The position numbers and the translations under genes are program-made. Below are positions 33,984 through 41,096 of a stretch of 64,000 nucleotides of DNA, piece by piece. The notes beneath the pieces are model-generated. The model ran no database searches. It was not told where the DNA came from and was given only the letters and a program-made list of their open reading frames with translations. The stretch spans positions 124,001-188,000 of the forward strand of contig NZ_JAGEPF010000022.1 of assembly GCF_017573465.1 (NCBI RefSeq). The letters are read 5' to 3'. This stretch comes from Actinomadura violacea (GTDB lineage: Bacteria > Actinomycetota > Actinomycetes > Streptosporangiales > Streptosporangiaceae). Every line of letters starts with the position of its first letter. Position 1 is the first letter of the stretch.

Positions 33984-34745
33984 GTGAGCAGCTTCGGCAC
34001 GCGGACCTGGAACGCGGCCACCCTCCCGGCCAACGACAACGTCAACCCCTATGCCTTCAGCGTGGACCTCGACGGGCAGTGGTTCGCGCAGAAGGGCAAG
34101 ATGATCGCCTACTACGGGCAGGTCAGGTTCGAGGCGCTGTCGTCCGGGCCGCTGGACGCGCTCGTCGCGCGCACCTTCAACTCGCCGCTGTACGCCCAGG
34201 ACTGGATCGTCGCGCAGGGGCGCGGCAAGCTCCTCCTCGCCGACCGGGGGTTCGACGTGAACTCCTTCGACCTCGACGACGGCAACCTCACCGTCCGGGC
34301 CGGGAACCTGCTGGCGTTCGAGCCGGGCCTGGAGCTCAAGCAGTCGATCATCCCCGGGTTCCTGACGCTGATCGGGACGGGCCGGTTCGTGGCCGCCTCC
34401 AACGGGGCGGTGCACTTCGTCGAGCCGCCGATCCGGGTCGACCCGCAGGCGCTGCTCGGCTGGGCGGACTGCCCCTCGCCCTGCCACCACTACGACCACT
34501 CCTACATGCGCGGCGCGTTCGGCGCCGCCCGGATGGTCTTCGGGATCGGCGGGTCGTCGGGGGAGGAGCACCAGTTCGACTTCACCGGGCAGGGCACCGT
34601 GCTGATGCAGTCGTCGGAGGCCGTGATGAACGAGGACGTGCTGCTGCGCGACCTCGAGGGCCAGATCGGCATGGTCGGCACGTCGGGCCTGCAGCGGCTG
34701 CAGCAGACGATCAGCCGGCGGCTGTCCTCGGAACGGCAGGGCTGA
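33984..34745 (+). CDS. AIM24-family protein (third of three) with Cys/His insertion
   Basis: The largest copy, 253 residues. It keeps the AIM24 core (FAQKGKMIAYYGQVRFEA, LTVRAGNLLAFEPGL, RVDPQALLGW and EEHQFDFTGQGTVLMQSSE). It adds a Cys/His-rich segment with Cys163, Cys167, His168, His169 and His172, and a C-terminal helix (LQRLQQTISRRLSSERQ). The extra residues could bind a metal. The GTG at 33984 follows GAGAGGAAG. The stop codon lies in the first unit of an 18-base tandem repeat. Confidence 0.87.
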   Translation: MSSFGTRTWNAATLPANDNVNPYAFSVDLDGQWFAQKGKMIAYYGQVRFEALSSGPLDALVARTFNSPLYAQDWIVAQGRGKLLLADRGFDVNSFDLDDGNLTVRAGNLLAFEPGLELKQSIIPGFLTLIGTGRFVAASNGAVHFVEPPIRVDPQALLGWADCPSPCHHYDHSYMRGAFGAARMVFGIGGSSGEEHQFDFTGQGTVLMQSSEAVMNEDVLLRDLEGQIGMVGTSGLQRLQQTISRRLSSERQG

Positions 34746-34796
34746 CCCGAACGGCAGGGCTGACCGGAGCGGCAGGGCTGACCGGAGCGGCGGGGC
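34729..34796 (+). repeat. 18-base tandem repeat spanning the stop codon of the third AIM24 gene
   Basis: Three units of 18 bases (34729-34746, 34747-34764, 34765-34782) and a partial fourth. Unit: CGGAACGGCAGGGCTGAC, with A/G variation in the fifth position. Each unit contains TGA in the same frame because 18 is a multiple of three, so a read-through ribosome meets further stops. Probably arose by slipped-strand duplication. Confidence 0.8.
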
Positions 34797-34835
34797 CGGC
34801 GCGGGGGCCCGGGGCGGCCCGGGCCCCCGCGCGGG

Positions 34836-35630
34836 TCATCCCTGGCCGGGCGCGGGCTTCATCACGTGGAACGGGACGCCGAACGGGTCCCGCACCGCCG
34901 CGGACCGGCCGTACGGGCTGTCGGCCGGCCCCGAGTCGACCACCCCGCCGCTCGAGGTGACCGTCCGGACCGCCTCGTCGGCGTCCTCGACCGCGAAGTA
35001 GGTCGTCCACGTGGGCACGGCCGCCCGGCCGTTGCCGAGCACCAGCTCGGCCCCGCCGAGGATGCCGCCGATGTAGCGGCCGTCGGAGGCGCGGCGCAGC
35101 ACGGTGTAGTCCATGTCGCCCTGCATCGGCTCGAGCTCGTACCCGAAGACCGCCTGGTAGAAGTCGCCCGCCGCGGTGGAATCGGGCGTGACGAGCTCGT
35201 TCCAGACGAACGAGCCCGGCTCGTTCACGATCCCCGAACCGGGGTGGTCCTGCCCCTGCCACAGCCCGAACTGGCCGCCCTGCGGGTCCTTCACGATCGC
35301 CATGCGGCCGACGGTCATCACGTCCATGGGCGGCATGACGATCGAGCCGCCCGCGTCGGCGGCGCGCTTGGCGAGCCCGTCGCAGTCGTCCGCGGCGAAG
35401 TAGACCGTCCACCAGTACTCGTCCGGCGCCTCCTCGGGGTTCTGCATCATCCCGGCGACCGGCACGTCGCGCAGCTTGCACATGTTGTAGTGGCCCGCCT
35501 CCGGCCCCGCGTCCTCGAACCCCCAGCCGAAGAGCGCCCCGTAGAACGTCCTCGCCCGGTCGATGTCGGGGACGCCGATGTCGAGCCAGTTCGGCGTCCC
35601 GTCGGGCAGGTTGCCCGTGACCTGGGTCAT
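34836..35630 (-). CDS. VOC (glyoxalase/bleomycin-resistance fold) family protein
   Basis: A 264-residue protein with two VOC modules. The first (about residues 12-125) contains WLDIGVPDIDRARTFYGALFGW and IVKDPQGGQFGLWQ; the second (about 135-260) contains ELVTPDSTAAGDFYQAVFGYE and AVRDPFGVPFHVM. Such two-module proteins are common in actinobacteria and usually of unknown substrate. The ATG at 35630 has AAGGAG ten bases upstream. No neighbouring gene suggests a pathway. Confidence 0.87.
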   Translation of the reverse strand: MTQVTGNLPDGTPNWLDIGVPDIDRARTFYGALFGWGFEDAGPEAGHYNMCKLRDVPVAGMMQNPEEAPDEYWWTVYFAADDCDGLAKRAADAGGSIVMPPMDVMTVGRMAIVKDPQGGQFGLWQGQDHPGSGIVNEPGSFVWNELVTPDSTAAGDFYQAVFGYELEPMQGDMDYTVLRRASDGRYIGGILGGAELVLGNGRAAVPTWTTYFAVEDADEAVRTVTSSGGVVDSGPADSPYGRSAAVRDPFGVPFHVMKPAPGQG

Positions 35631-35772
35631 CCGACTCACACTCCTTCGTGCCGGAGCCGTCCGGCCCCGGCGTCCTGCGCCGCTCGCCGTACTCCCATCC
35701 TGGCCCGCGGCGCGGCGTTCACACATCGGCCCGGACGGGATCGGCATGGCCGGGAACGGGCCGCGTGTCACG

Positions 35773-35778
35773 TACACT
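35773..35778 (+). promoter_or_regulatory. Putative -10 hexamer TACACT of the ABC-F leader
   Basis: TACACT is followed by six bases and the ATG at 35785, placing a transcription start at the first base of the short upstream ORF. No -35 is evident. Confidence 0.45.
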
Positions 35779-35784
35779 GTGATG

Positions 35785-35805
35785 ATGGTTTCGCTCCCGA
35801 GCTGA
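35785..35805 (+). CDS. Possible leaderless upstream peptide (MVSLPS)
   Basis: Six-codon frame ATG GTT TCG CTC CCG AGC TGA, 95 bases before the ABC-F start. It begins six bases after a TANNNT hexamer; in-frame GTG/ATG codons at 35779 and 35782 could lengthen it. A strong hairpin follows after nine bases. The arrangement recalls leader peptides of ribosome-controlled attenuators, but coding is inferred only from position. Confidence 0.35.
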   Translation: MVSLPS

Positions 35806-35814
35806 CAGGCCGCC

Positions 35815-35851
35815 CAGCGCGCCCCGGTCGGATGGACCGCGCGGCGCGCTG
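35815..35851 (+). terminator. Hairpin between the upstream peptide and the ABC-F gene (possible attenuator)
   Basis: CAGCGCGCC (35815-35823) pairs with GGCGCGCTG (35843-35851); inside, CGGTC pairs with GACCG around GGATG. The sequence continues with TTTCGT. A ribosome stalled on the preceding short ORF would be close enough to affect folding. It could be an intrinsic-type terminator regulated by translation. Confidence 0.5.
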
Positions 35852-35899
35852 TTTCGTGCGCCTGTCCATCGAGCCGTCCGTCAGGGGAGCCCTGTCACT

Positions 35900-37498
35900 G
35901 TGATCATCGCGAAAGACATCGAACTGCGCGCCGGGTCCCGGCTGCTGATCGAGTCCGCCTCGTTCCGGGTCAACCCCGGCGACCGGGTGGGCCTCGTCGG
36001 CCGCAACGGCGCCGGCAAGACCACCCTCACCAAGGTGCTGGCCGGGGAGTCGATCCCCGCGCAGGGCGGCGTCACGTCGTCGGGCACCATCGGCTACCTC
36101 CCGCAGGACCCCCGCGGCGTCGATCTCGAGGAGCTGGCCCGCGACCGCATCCTGTCGGCGCGCGGGCTGGACGAGGTCGTCCGCAAGCTGCGCGCCGCCG
36201 AGGAGGCGATGGCCACCGCGACCGGCGAGGAGCGCGACAAGGCCGTCCGCCGGTACGGGCGGCTGGAGGAGCGGCTGCACGTGCTCGGCGGGTACTCCGC
36301 CGAGGCCGAGGCCGCCTCGATCGCCTCCAGCCTCGGGCTGCCCGACCGGGTGCTGGGGCAGCCGCTCGGCACCCTGTCGGGCGGGCAGCGGCGCCGCGTG
36401 GAGCTGGCCCGCATCCTGTTCTCCGGCGCCGACACGCTGCTGCTGGACGAGCCGACCAACCACCTGGACGCCGACTCGATCGTCTGGCTGCGCGACTTCC
36501 TGAAGTCGCACCAGGGCGGCCTGGTCGTGATCAGCCACGACGTCGACCTGCTCGGCGTGGTGGTGAACCGGGTCTTCCACCTGGACGCCAACCGCAGCGT
36601 GATCGACATCTACAACGTCGGCTGGAAGAAGTACCTGGACCAGCGCGAGACCGACGAGCGGCGGCGCAAGCGCGAGACGGCGAACGCGCAGCGGCAGGCG
36701 TCGGCGCTGCTGTCGCAGGCCGACAAGATGCGCGCGAAGGCGACCAAGGCCAAGGCGGCGCAGCAGATGGACCGGCGGGCCCGGCAGCTGCTCGCCGGCG
36801 TCGAGGGGGAGCGGCAGGCCGACAAGGTGGCCAAAATTCGCTTCCCGGACCCGGCACCTTGTGGCAAAACCCCCCTTACCGCCGAAGGTTTGTCGAAATC
36901 GTACGGATCTTTGGAGATTTTCACCGACGTGGATCTGGCCATCGACCGGGGCAGCCGGGTCGTCGTGCTGGGCCTGAACGGCGCGGGAAAGACCACCCTC
37001 CTGCGCATGCTGGCGGGGGTCGACAAGGCCGACACCGGCGCGGTCGTGGCCGGTCACGGCCTGCGGATCGGCTACTACGCGCAGGAGCACGAGACGCTCG
37101 ACGTGAAGCGGTCGGTGCTGGAGAACATGCAGACGGCCGCGCCGGGCCTCGCGCCGGTCGAGGTCCGCAAGATCCTGGGCTCGTTCCTGTTCTCCGGCGA
37201 CGACGTCGACAAGCCCGCGGGCGTGCTGTCGGGCGGCGAGAAGACCCGGCTGGCACTGGCGATGCTGGTGGTCTCCAGCGCCAACGTCCTGCTGCTCGAC
37301 GAGCCCACCAACAACCTCGACCCGGCCAGCCGTGAGGAGATCCTCGGGGCGCTGCGCACCTTCGCCGGGGCCATCGTCCTGGTGACCCACGATGAGGGTG
37401 CGGTGGACGCGCTGCGGCCGGAAAGAGTGATTTTGCTGCCCGATGGTGTCGAAGACATCTGGAGTGACGAGTTTGCCGATCTGGTGGCACTTGCGTGA
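35900..37498 (+). CDS. ABC-F family ATPase (ribosome-associated type)
   Basis: A 532-residue protein with two ABC ATPase domains and no membrane span. Domain one: Walker A GRNGAGKTT, signature LSGGQRRRVELA, Walker B LLLDEPTNHLD. A long basic helical linker (about residues 240-315, rich in Arg/Lys/Gln) matches the P-site tRNA interaction region. Domain two: Walker A GLNGAGKTT, signature LSGGEKTRLALA, Walker B LLLDEPTNNLDP. Such proteins act on ribosomes as translation factors or antibiotic-protection factors; which applies cannot be told from sequence. The GTG at 35900 has AGGGGAG ten bases upstream. The coding sequence has unusual AT-rich codon patches at 36832-36925 and 37420-37495. Confidence 0.92.
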   Translation: MIIAKDIELRAGSRLLIESASFRVNPGDRVGLVGRNGAGKTTLTKVLAGESIPAQGGVTSSGTIGYLPQDPRGVDLEELARDRILSARGLDEVVRKLRAAEEAMATATGEERDKAVRRYGRLEERLHVLGGYSAEAEAASIASSLGLPDRVLGQPLGTLSGGQRRRVELARILFSGADTLLLDEPTNHLDADSIVWLRDFLKSHQGGLVVISHDVDLLGVVVNRVFHLDANRSVIDIYNVGWKKYLDQRETDERRRKRETANAQRQASALLSQADKMRAKATKAKAAQQMDRRARQLLAGVEGERQADKVAKIRFPDPAPCGKTPLTAEGLSKSYGSLEIFTDVDLAIDRGSRVVVLGLNGAGKTTLLRMLAGVDKADTGAVVAGHGLRIGYYAQEHETLDVKRSVLENMQTAAPGLAPVEVRKILGSFLFSGDDVDKPAGVLSGGEKTRLALAMLVVSSANVLLLDEPTNNLDPASREEILGALRTFAGAIVLVTHDEGAVDALRPERVILLPDGVEDIWSDEFADLVALA

Positions 37499-37614
37499 CC
37501 TGCAGGGTGCCTTCCGCAGATCTTTTCTGGCCGAGTGGGTAGCCGAACGCGCGGGAATGACTGATCATGGCGGGGGATAACGCAGCGGTCACCACATCAC
37601 TACGGGAGGTACTC

Positions 37615-37827
37615 GTGGCCGAGACCCTCAAGAAGGGCACCCGCGTGACCGGTGCCGAGCGCGACAAGCTGGCGGCGGACCTCAAGAAGAGGTACGACTC
37701 CGGCGAGAGCATCCGCGCCCTGGCAGCCGCCACCGGCCGCTCGTACGGCTTCATCCACCGGATCCTGACCGAGTCGGGAGTCAACCTGCGCGGTCGCGGC
37801 GGCGCGACCCGGGGCAAGAAGTCCTGA
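37615..37827 (+). CDS. Small helix-turn-helix protein
   Basis: A 70-residue basic protein. The GTG at 37615 is preceded by GGGAGG with a five-base spacer, which favours it over the in-frame ATG at 37567. The core helix-turn-helix is YDSGESIRALAAATGRSYGFIHRIL (tested here in shorter pieces: SIRALAAATGRS, then YGFIHRILTE), followed by an RGRGGATRGKK tail. Small proteins of this kind are widespread in actinobacteria, but I know no established function. It lies 116 bases after the ABC-F gene. Confidence 0.85.
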   Translation: MAETLKKGTRVTGAERDKLAADLKKRYDSGESIRALAAATGRSYGFIHRILTESGVNLRGRGGATRGKKS

Positions 37828-38024
37828 TCGGACGAACGTCCAGAACGGACGCGGGTCCCGAAAGGACGCAGGTCCCGGACGGACGACTGCCCCCGGATGA
37901 GCGCACCGCCTGATCCGCCGCCGCGGCCCACCGAGTAGGGTTCGGTCGCGGCGGCGGGCAGGACGGGTTCCGCCCCGTGGACGGCGGGGCGGGCCCGCCG
38001 CGCTCATCGGGAGGGGAGACGTCG

Positions 38025-38834
38025 ATGGCGGACGCGAACGCCGGGGCGGGGCCGGAGACGGCCACCGCGACGGCCGGCGGGGAGCTGGCCGAGGCCGGGC
38101 TGCGGTGGGAGGTCGATGGTGCGGTCGCGACCGTCACGCTGAACCGGCCGGAGCGGCGCAACGCCATGACGTTCGCCACCTGGCGCGGGCTGGCCGAGAT
38201 CGGCCGGTCCCTGCCCGCGGGCGTGCGGGTGGTCGTGCTGCGCGGCGCCGGCCCCTCGTTCTCGGCGGGCATCGACCTGTCGATGTTCTCCGGCGAGGGC
38301 GGCGAGGGCTTCGCCGACGGCTCGGACGCCGCGGCGACCGACCGTTTCATCGCCGAGCTGCAGGAGGGGTACACCTGGCTGCGGCGCCCCGACATCGTCA
38401 CCGTCGCGGCGGTGCACGGGCACGCGATCGGCGGCGGGTTCCAGCTGGCGCTGGCCTGCGACATCCGCGTCGCCGCCGACGACGTCAAGTTCTGCATGAA
38501 GGAGCCCGCGCTCGGGCTCGTCCCCGACCTCACCGGCACCAAGCCGCTGGTGGAGATCGTCGGGATCGGGCGCGCCCTGGAGCTGTGCCTGACGGCCCGG
38601 ACCGTGCACGCCGAGGAGGCGGCCCGGCTCGGCCTCGCCGAGATCGTCGTGCCGCGCGACGGCCTGGACGCCGCGATCGAGGAGCTGGTGGCGTCCCTGC
38701 TGGCGGTGAACCCCGGCGCCGCCGTGGCGACCAAGCGGCTGCTGTGGGAGGCCGCCGAGAACACCCTTGAGGAGCAGTGCGCCGCGGAGCGCCGCGAGCA
38801 GACCGGCCGCCTCCGCGACCTCTTCGGCAAGTGA
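38025..38834 (+). CDS. Enoyl-CoA hydratase/isomerase family protein
   Basis: Crotonase-fold protein of 269 residues. The ATG at 38025 follows GGAGGGGAG. The first 30 residues are a low-complexity Ala/Thr/Gly tail. NRPERRNAM starts the fold; the oxyanion loops are SAGIDLSMF and GHAIGGGFQLALACDIRVA; the region after it has a Glu (MKEPALGLVPDLTGT), and an Asp occupies the place of the second catalytic acid, so hydratase activity is possible but isomerase or hydrolase roles are not excluded. It is not in an evident beta-oxidation operon. Confidence 0.86.
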   Translation: MADANAGAGPETATATAGGELAEAGLRWEVDGAVATVTLNRPERRNAMTFATWRGLAEIGRSLPAGVRVVVLRGAGPSFSAGIDLSMFSGEGGEGFADGSDAAATDRFIAELQEGYTWLRRPDIVTVAAVHGHAIGGGFQLALACDIRVAADDVKFCMKEPALGLVPDLTGTKPLVEIVGIGRALELCLTARTVHAEEAARLGLAEIVVPRDGLDAAIEELVASLLAVNPGAAVATKRLLWEAAENTLEEQCAAERREQTGRLRDLFGK

Positions 38835-38877
38835 CCCTTACGCCTCTCGTGCACGCATCCGGCAGGCGTCATCGTTG

Positions 38878-38931
38878 ACTTGCGGCGAGTCGGCCTCATC
38901 GCAGGGCGCATGAGGACGACTCGCCGCAAGT
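38878..38931. repeat. Long palindrome at a convergent junction (copy 1)
   Basis: Exact 15-base arms, 38878-38892 and 38917-38931 (outer part ACTTGCGGCG / CGCCGCAAGT). After a G/A mismatch, CCTCAT / ATGAGG adds six pairs around a ten-base loop. It lies between the convergent enoyl-CoA hydratase and S15 peptidase genes. The outer arms and flanks (TCGTTG before, GAACG after) are shared with the element at 56870. Confidence 0.85.
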
Positions 38932-38945
38932 GAACGCGGTTCGGT

Positions 38946-40886
38946 CTAGCCGAGGGCCTCGCGGCCGCCGCGGGCGAGCGGCAGGTCGACGCGGCTGACG
39001 CCGGTCCGCATCGTCACCTCGGTGCCGGCGGGGTAGCGCAGCGTGTAGTCGTGGTCGGTGGACAGCAGGATCACGCCGAGCCGGTGCCCGGCCTTGACGG
39101 TGTAGTCGGTCGGCTGCAGGTCCCAGCGGAACCCGTAGGTGCGTCCCGGCGCGATCGGGTCGGTGCGGCTGAAGCTGTGCCGGTTCCGGGCGTCCAGCCA
39201 GCCCCTTGTGATGATCTTGTAAGGGGCGGTCTGCATGGCGAGTGCCTGCCGGGTGGTGCAGCCCTCGTCACCGGGGACACTCTGGCCATAGCAGACCTTC
39301 TGCCCGGTGTCGACGCGGGCACCGGTCGGTCGGCTGTCGGTGCCGTAGTCGACGAGCAGCGCCGTCAGGTAGGGCGAGCGGCCGTCCAGCGACGCGCGCA
39401 CCGAGACCGATGGCGTGCCGTCGATCCGGACCGGCCGGCTCAGCGTCCCGGTGAGGTAGGCGAGCCGGTTCGGGTCCGCCTGCCCCTCGTTCGCGAGCAG
39501 GTCCTCGGCGGTGCGGGTCTTGCCCTCGTCGGTGAACGCCTGCGTCGCGCCGCGCCCCGCCCGCAGGTCGAGCGTGCCGGGCTGACCCGACGTGCCCGCG
39601 TCCAGGTGGACGGGGACGGTGCGCGTGCCGGGCACCGGCCAGTCCTTCGCCGTCTCCCACGTCCCGTCGGCGTGCTCGATGTCGACGCGCGGCTCGTTCT
39701 CGATGCCGTTGCGGATGCCGTAGAGGTAGCGGTCGAACCAGTGCAGCGTCTGCCGCAGCCATTCCTCCACGCGCCAGCGGAACGGCGTCGAGTGGTTGCC
39801 CTGGTGCAGCCACAGCTTGCGCGGCACGCCGGCCTTCTTCAGGGCGTTCCACCACTGCACGGAGTTCTTGAGCTTGACGTTCCAGTCGTTGAGACCGTGC
39901 ACGACCATGACGGCCGCGTGCACGTTCCGCGCCTGCCCGACGTAGTCCCGCTCGGCCCAGACCTTGCCGTAGTCGCCGGTCTCGCGGTCCTGGGTCGCCT
40001 CGATGCCGTCGATGACCTTCTTGCAGACCTCGGGGTTCTTCCGGGTCAGCACGGCCTTCGCCAGCACGTCCAGGTCCTCGCCCTGGTAGCCGCCGGGCGC
40101 GACGACGCCGCCGCCCGCGCGGTAGTAGTCGTACCAGCTGGTGATCCCGGCGATCGGGACGATGGCCTTCAGCCCCTGGACGCCGGACGCGGCGGCCATG
40201 TTCGGCAGCGTCCCGTCGTAGGACTGGCCGATCATCCCGACGTTGCCGGTGGACCAGCCGGCCTTGACGGGCGTGCCGTCGGGCGCCCAGCCGCGGGCGC
40301 GGCCGTTCAGCCAGTCGACGGCGGCCTTGGCGCCCGCCTGCTCGCTGCGGTCCCCGGACGTCGGGCAGCCGGTGGAGCCGCCCGTGCCGATGCTGTCGAG
40401 GTCGGCGACGGCGTACCCGCGCGGCAGGAAGTAGTTGTCGTAGTAGCCGGGGAACATCTCGGCGAGGTTCCGCTTGGTGGTGCTCAGCGCGCGGGCCTGC
40501 GCGTCGCCGATGTCCACCGGATGGTTCGGGACGTCGTTGATGCCGGCCCAGTACGGGCTCGGCTCCATGATCGTCGGGACCTTGAGGCCGGCGGTGTCGG
40601 TCTCCTTCGGCCGCATGATCCGCAGCTGTACGCGGTCGCGGACGCCGTCGTGGTCGCTGTCGGCGGTCGTCTCGATGTTCACGGTCTGGGTGACCGCGTC
40701 GGCGCGGGAGAACACCGGCTGCGTCTCGCCGTGCGCGACGGCAGGCCCGTGCGGCCGCGGCGCCGGCGCGGATCGCGCGGCGGCGGGCGGGGCGGTGGCG
40801 AGCAGCGCGGCGGCGGTCAGGGCGACGGCACCGGCGACCGCTCGTGGCGATCGCATGCGCGTGCGCTGTGGTGAGCGCTGTGGCAC
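38946..40886 (-). CDS. Secreted Xaa-Pro dipeptidyl-peptidase (S15 family)
   Basis: A 646-residue exported serine peptidase of the PepX_C/CocE-NonD fold. The N-terminus has basic residues, a hydrophobic stretch (AVAGAVALTAAALLA) and an Ala-rich cleavage region near residue 38. The nucleophile Ser lies in GQSYDG (about residue 220), the acid in HGLNDWNVK (about 330) and the His in HQGNHSTPF (about 365). The C-terminal 200 residues form the jelly-roll PepX_C domain. It probably removes X-Pro dipeptides from peptides outside the cell. The GTG at 40886 has AGGAG six bases upstream. Confidence 0.9.
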   Translation of the reverse strand: MPQRSPQRTRMRSPRAVAGAVALTAAALLATAPPAAARSAPAPRPHGPAVAHGETQPVFSRADAVTQTVNIETTADSDHDGVRDRVQLRIMRPKETDTAGLKVPTIMEPSPYWAGINDVPNHPVDIGDAQARALSTTKRNLAEMFPGYYDNYFLPRGYAVADLDSIGTGGSTGCPTSGDRSEQAGAKAAVDWLNGRARGWAPDGTPVKAGWSTGNVGMIGQSYDGTLPNMAAASGVQGLKAIVPIAGITSWYDYYRAGGGVVAPGGYQGEDLDVLAKAVLTRKNPEVCKKVIDGIEATQDRETGDYGKVWAERDYVGQARNVHAAVMVVHGLNDWNVKLKNSVQWWNALKKAGVPRKLWLHQGNHSTPFRWRVEEWLRQTLHWFDRYLYGIRNGIENEPRVDIEHADGTWETAKDWPVPGTRTVPVHLDAGTSGQPGTLDLRAGRGATQAFTDEGKTRTAEDLLANEGQADPNRLAYLTGTLSRPVRIDGTPSVSVRASLDGRSPYLTALLVDYGTDSRPTGARVDTGQKVCYGQSVPGDEGCTTRQALAMQTAPYKIITRGWLDARNRHSFSRTDPIAPGRTYGFRWDLQPTDYTVKAGHRLGVILLSTDHDYTLRYPAGTEVTMRTGVSRVDLPLARGGREALG

Positions 40887-41096
40887 AGGGGCTCCTGGGG
40901 GGTGAGAGCCTGAAGTTGTTGATCACATTAACCACCGCTTCGCCCGCGAAGTCCAGAGCCGTTACGCCGTGAGCGGAGCCGGGAAGCCCGGCGGGCGGGC
41001 GCGCGTTGTCCCGGCCGGATACTGAGATGCTTACTTGATTACGTTCCAGCGCGCCCTCGCTCCCGCCGGGCGCGCGGCGACCCCTCGGAGGCAGTA

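Noticed and set aside
32690..34745. Tellurium-resistance (TerD) cluster
   Set aside because: The beta-rich proteins carry AIM24-type segments and lack TerD calcium-binding motifs; no ter genes are nearby.
38878..38931. Classical intrinsic terminator
   Set aside because: No T-tract follows the stem on either strand, and a near-copy exists elsewhere, so it is listed as a repeat; a terminator role remains possible.
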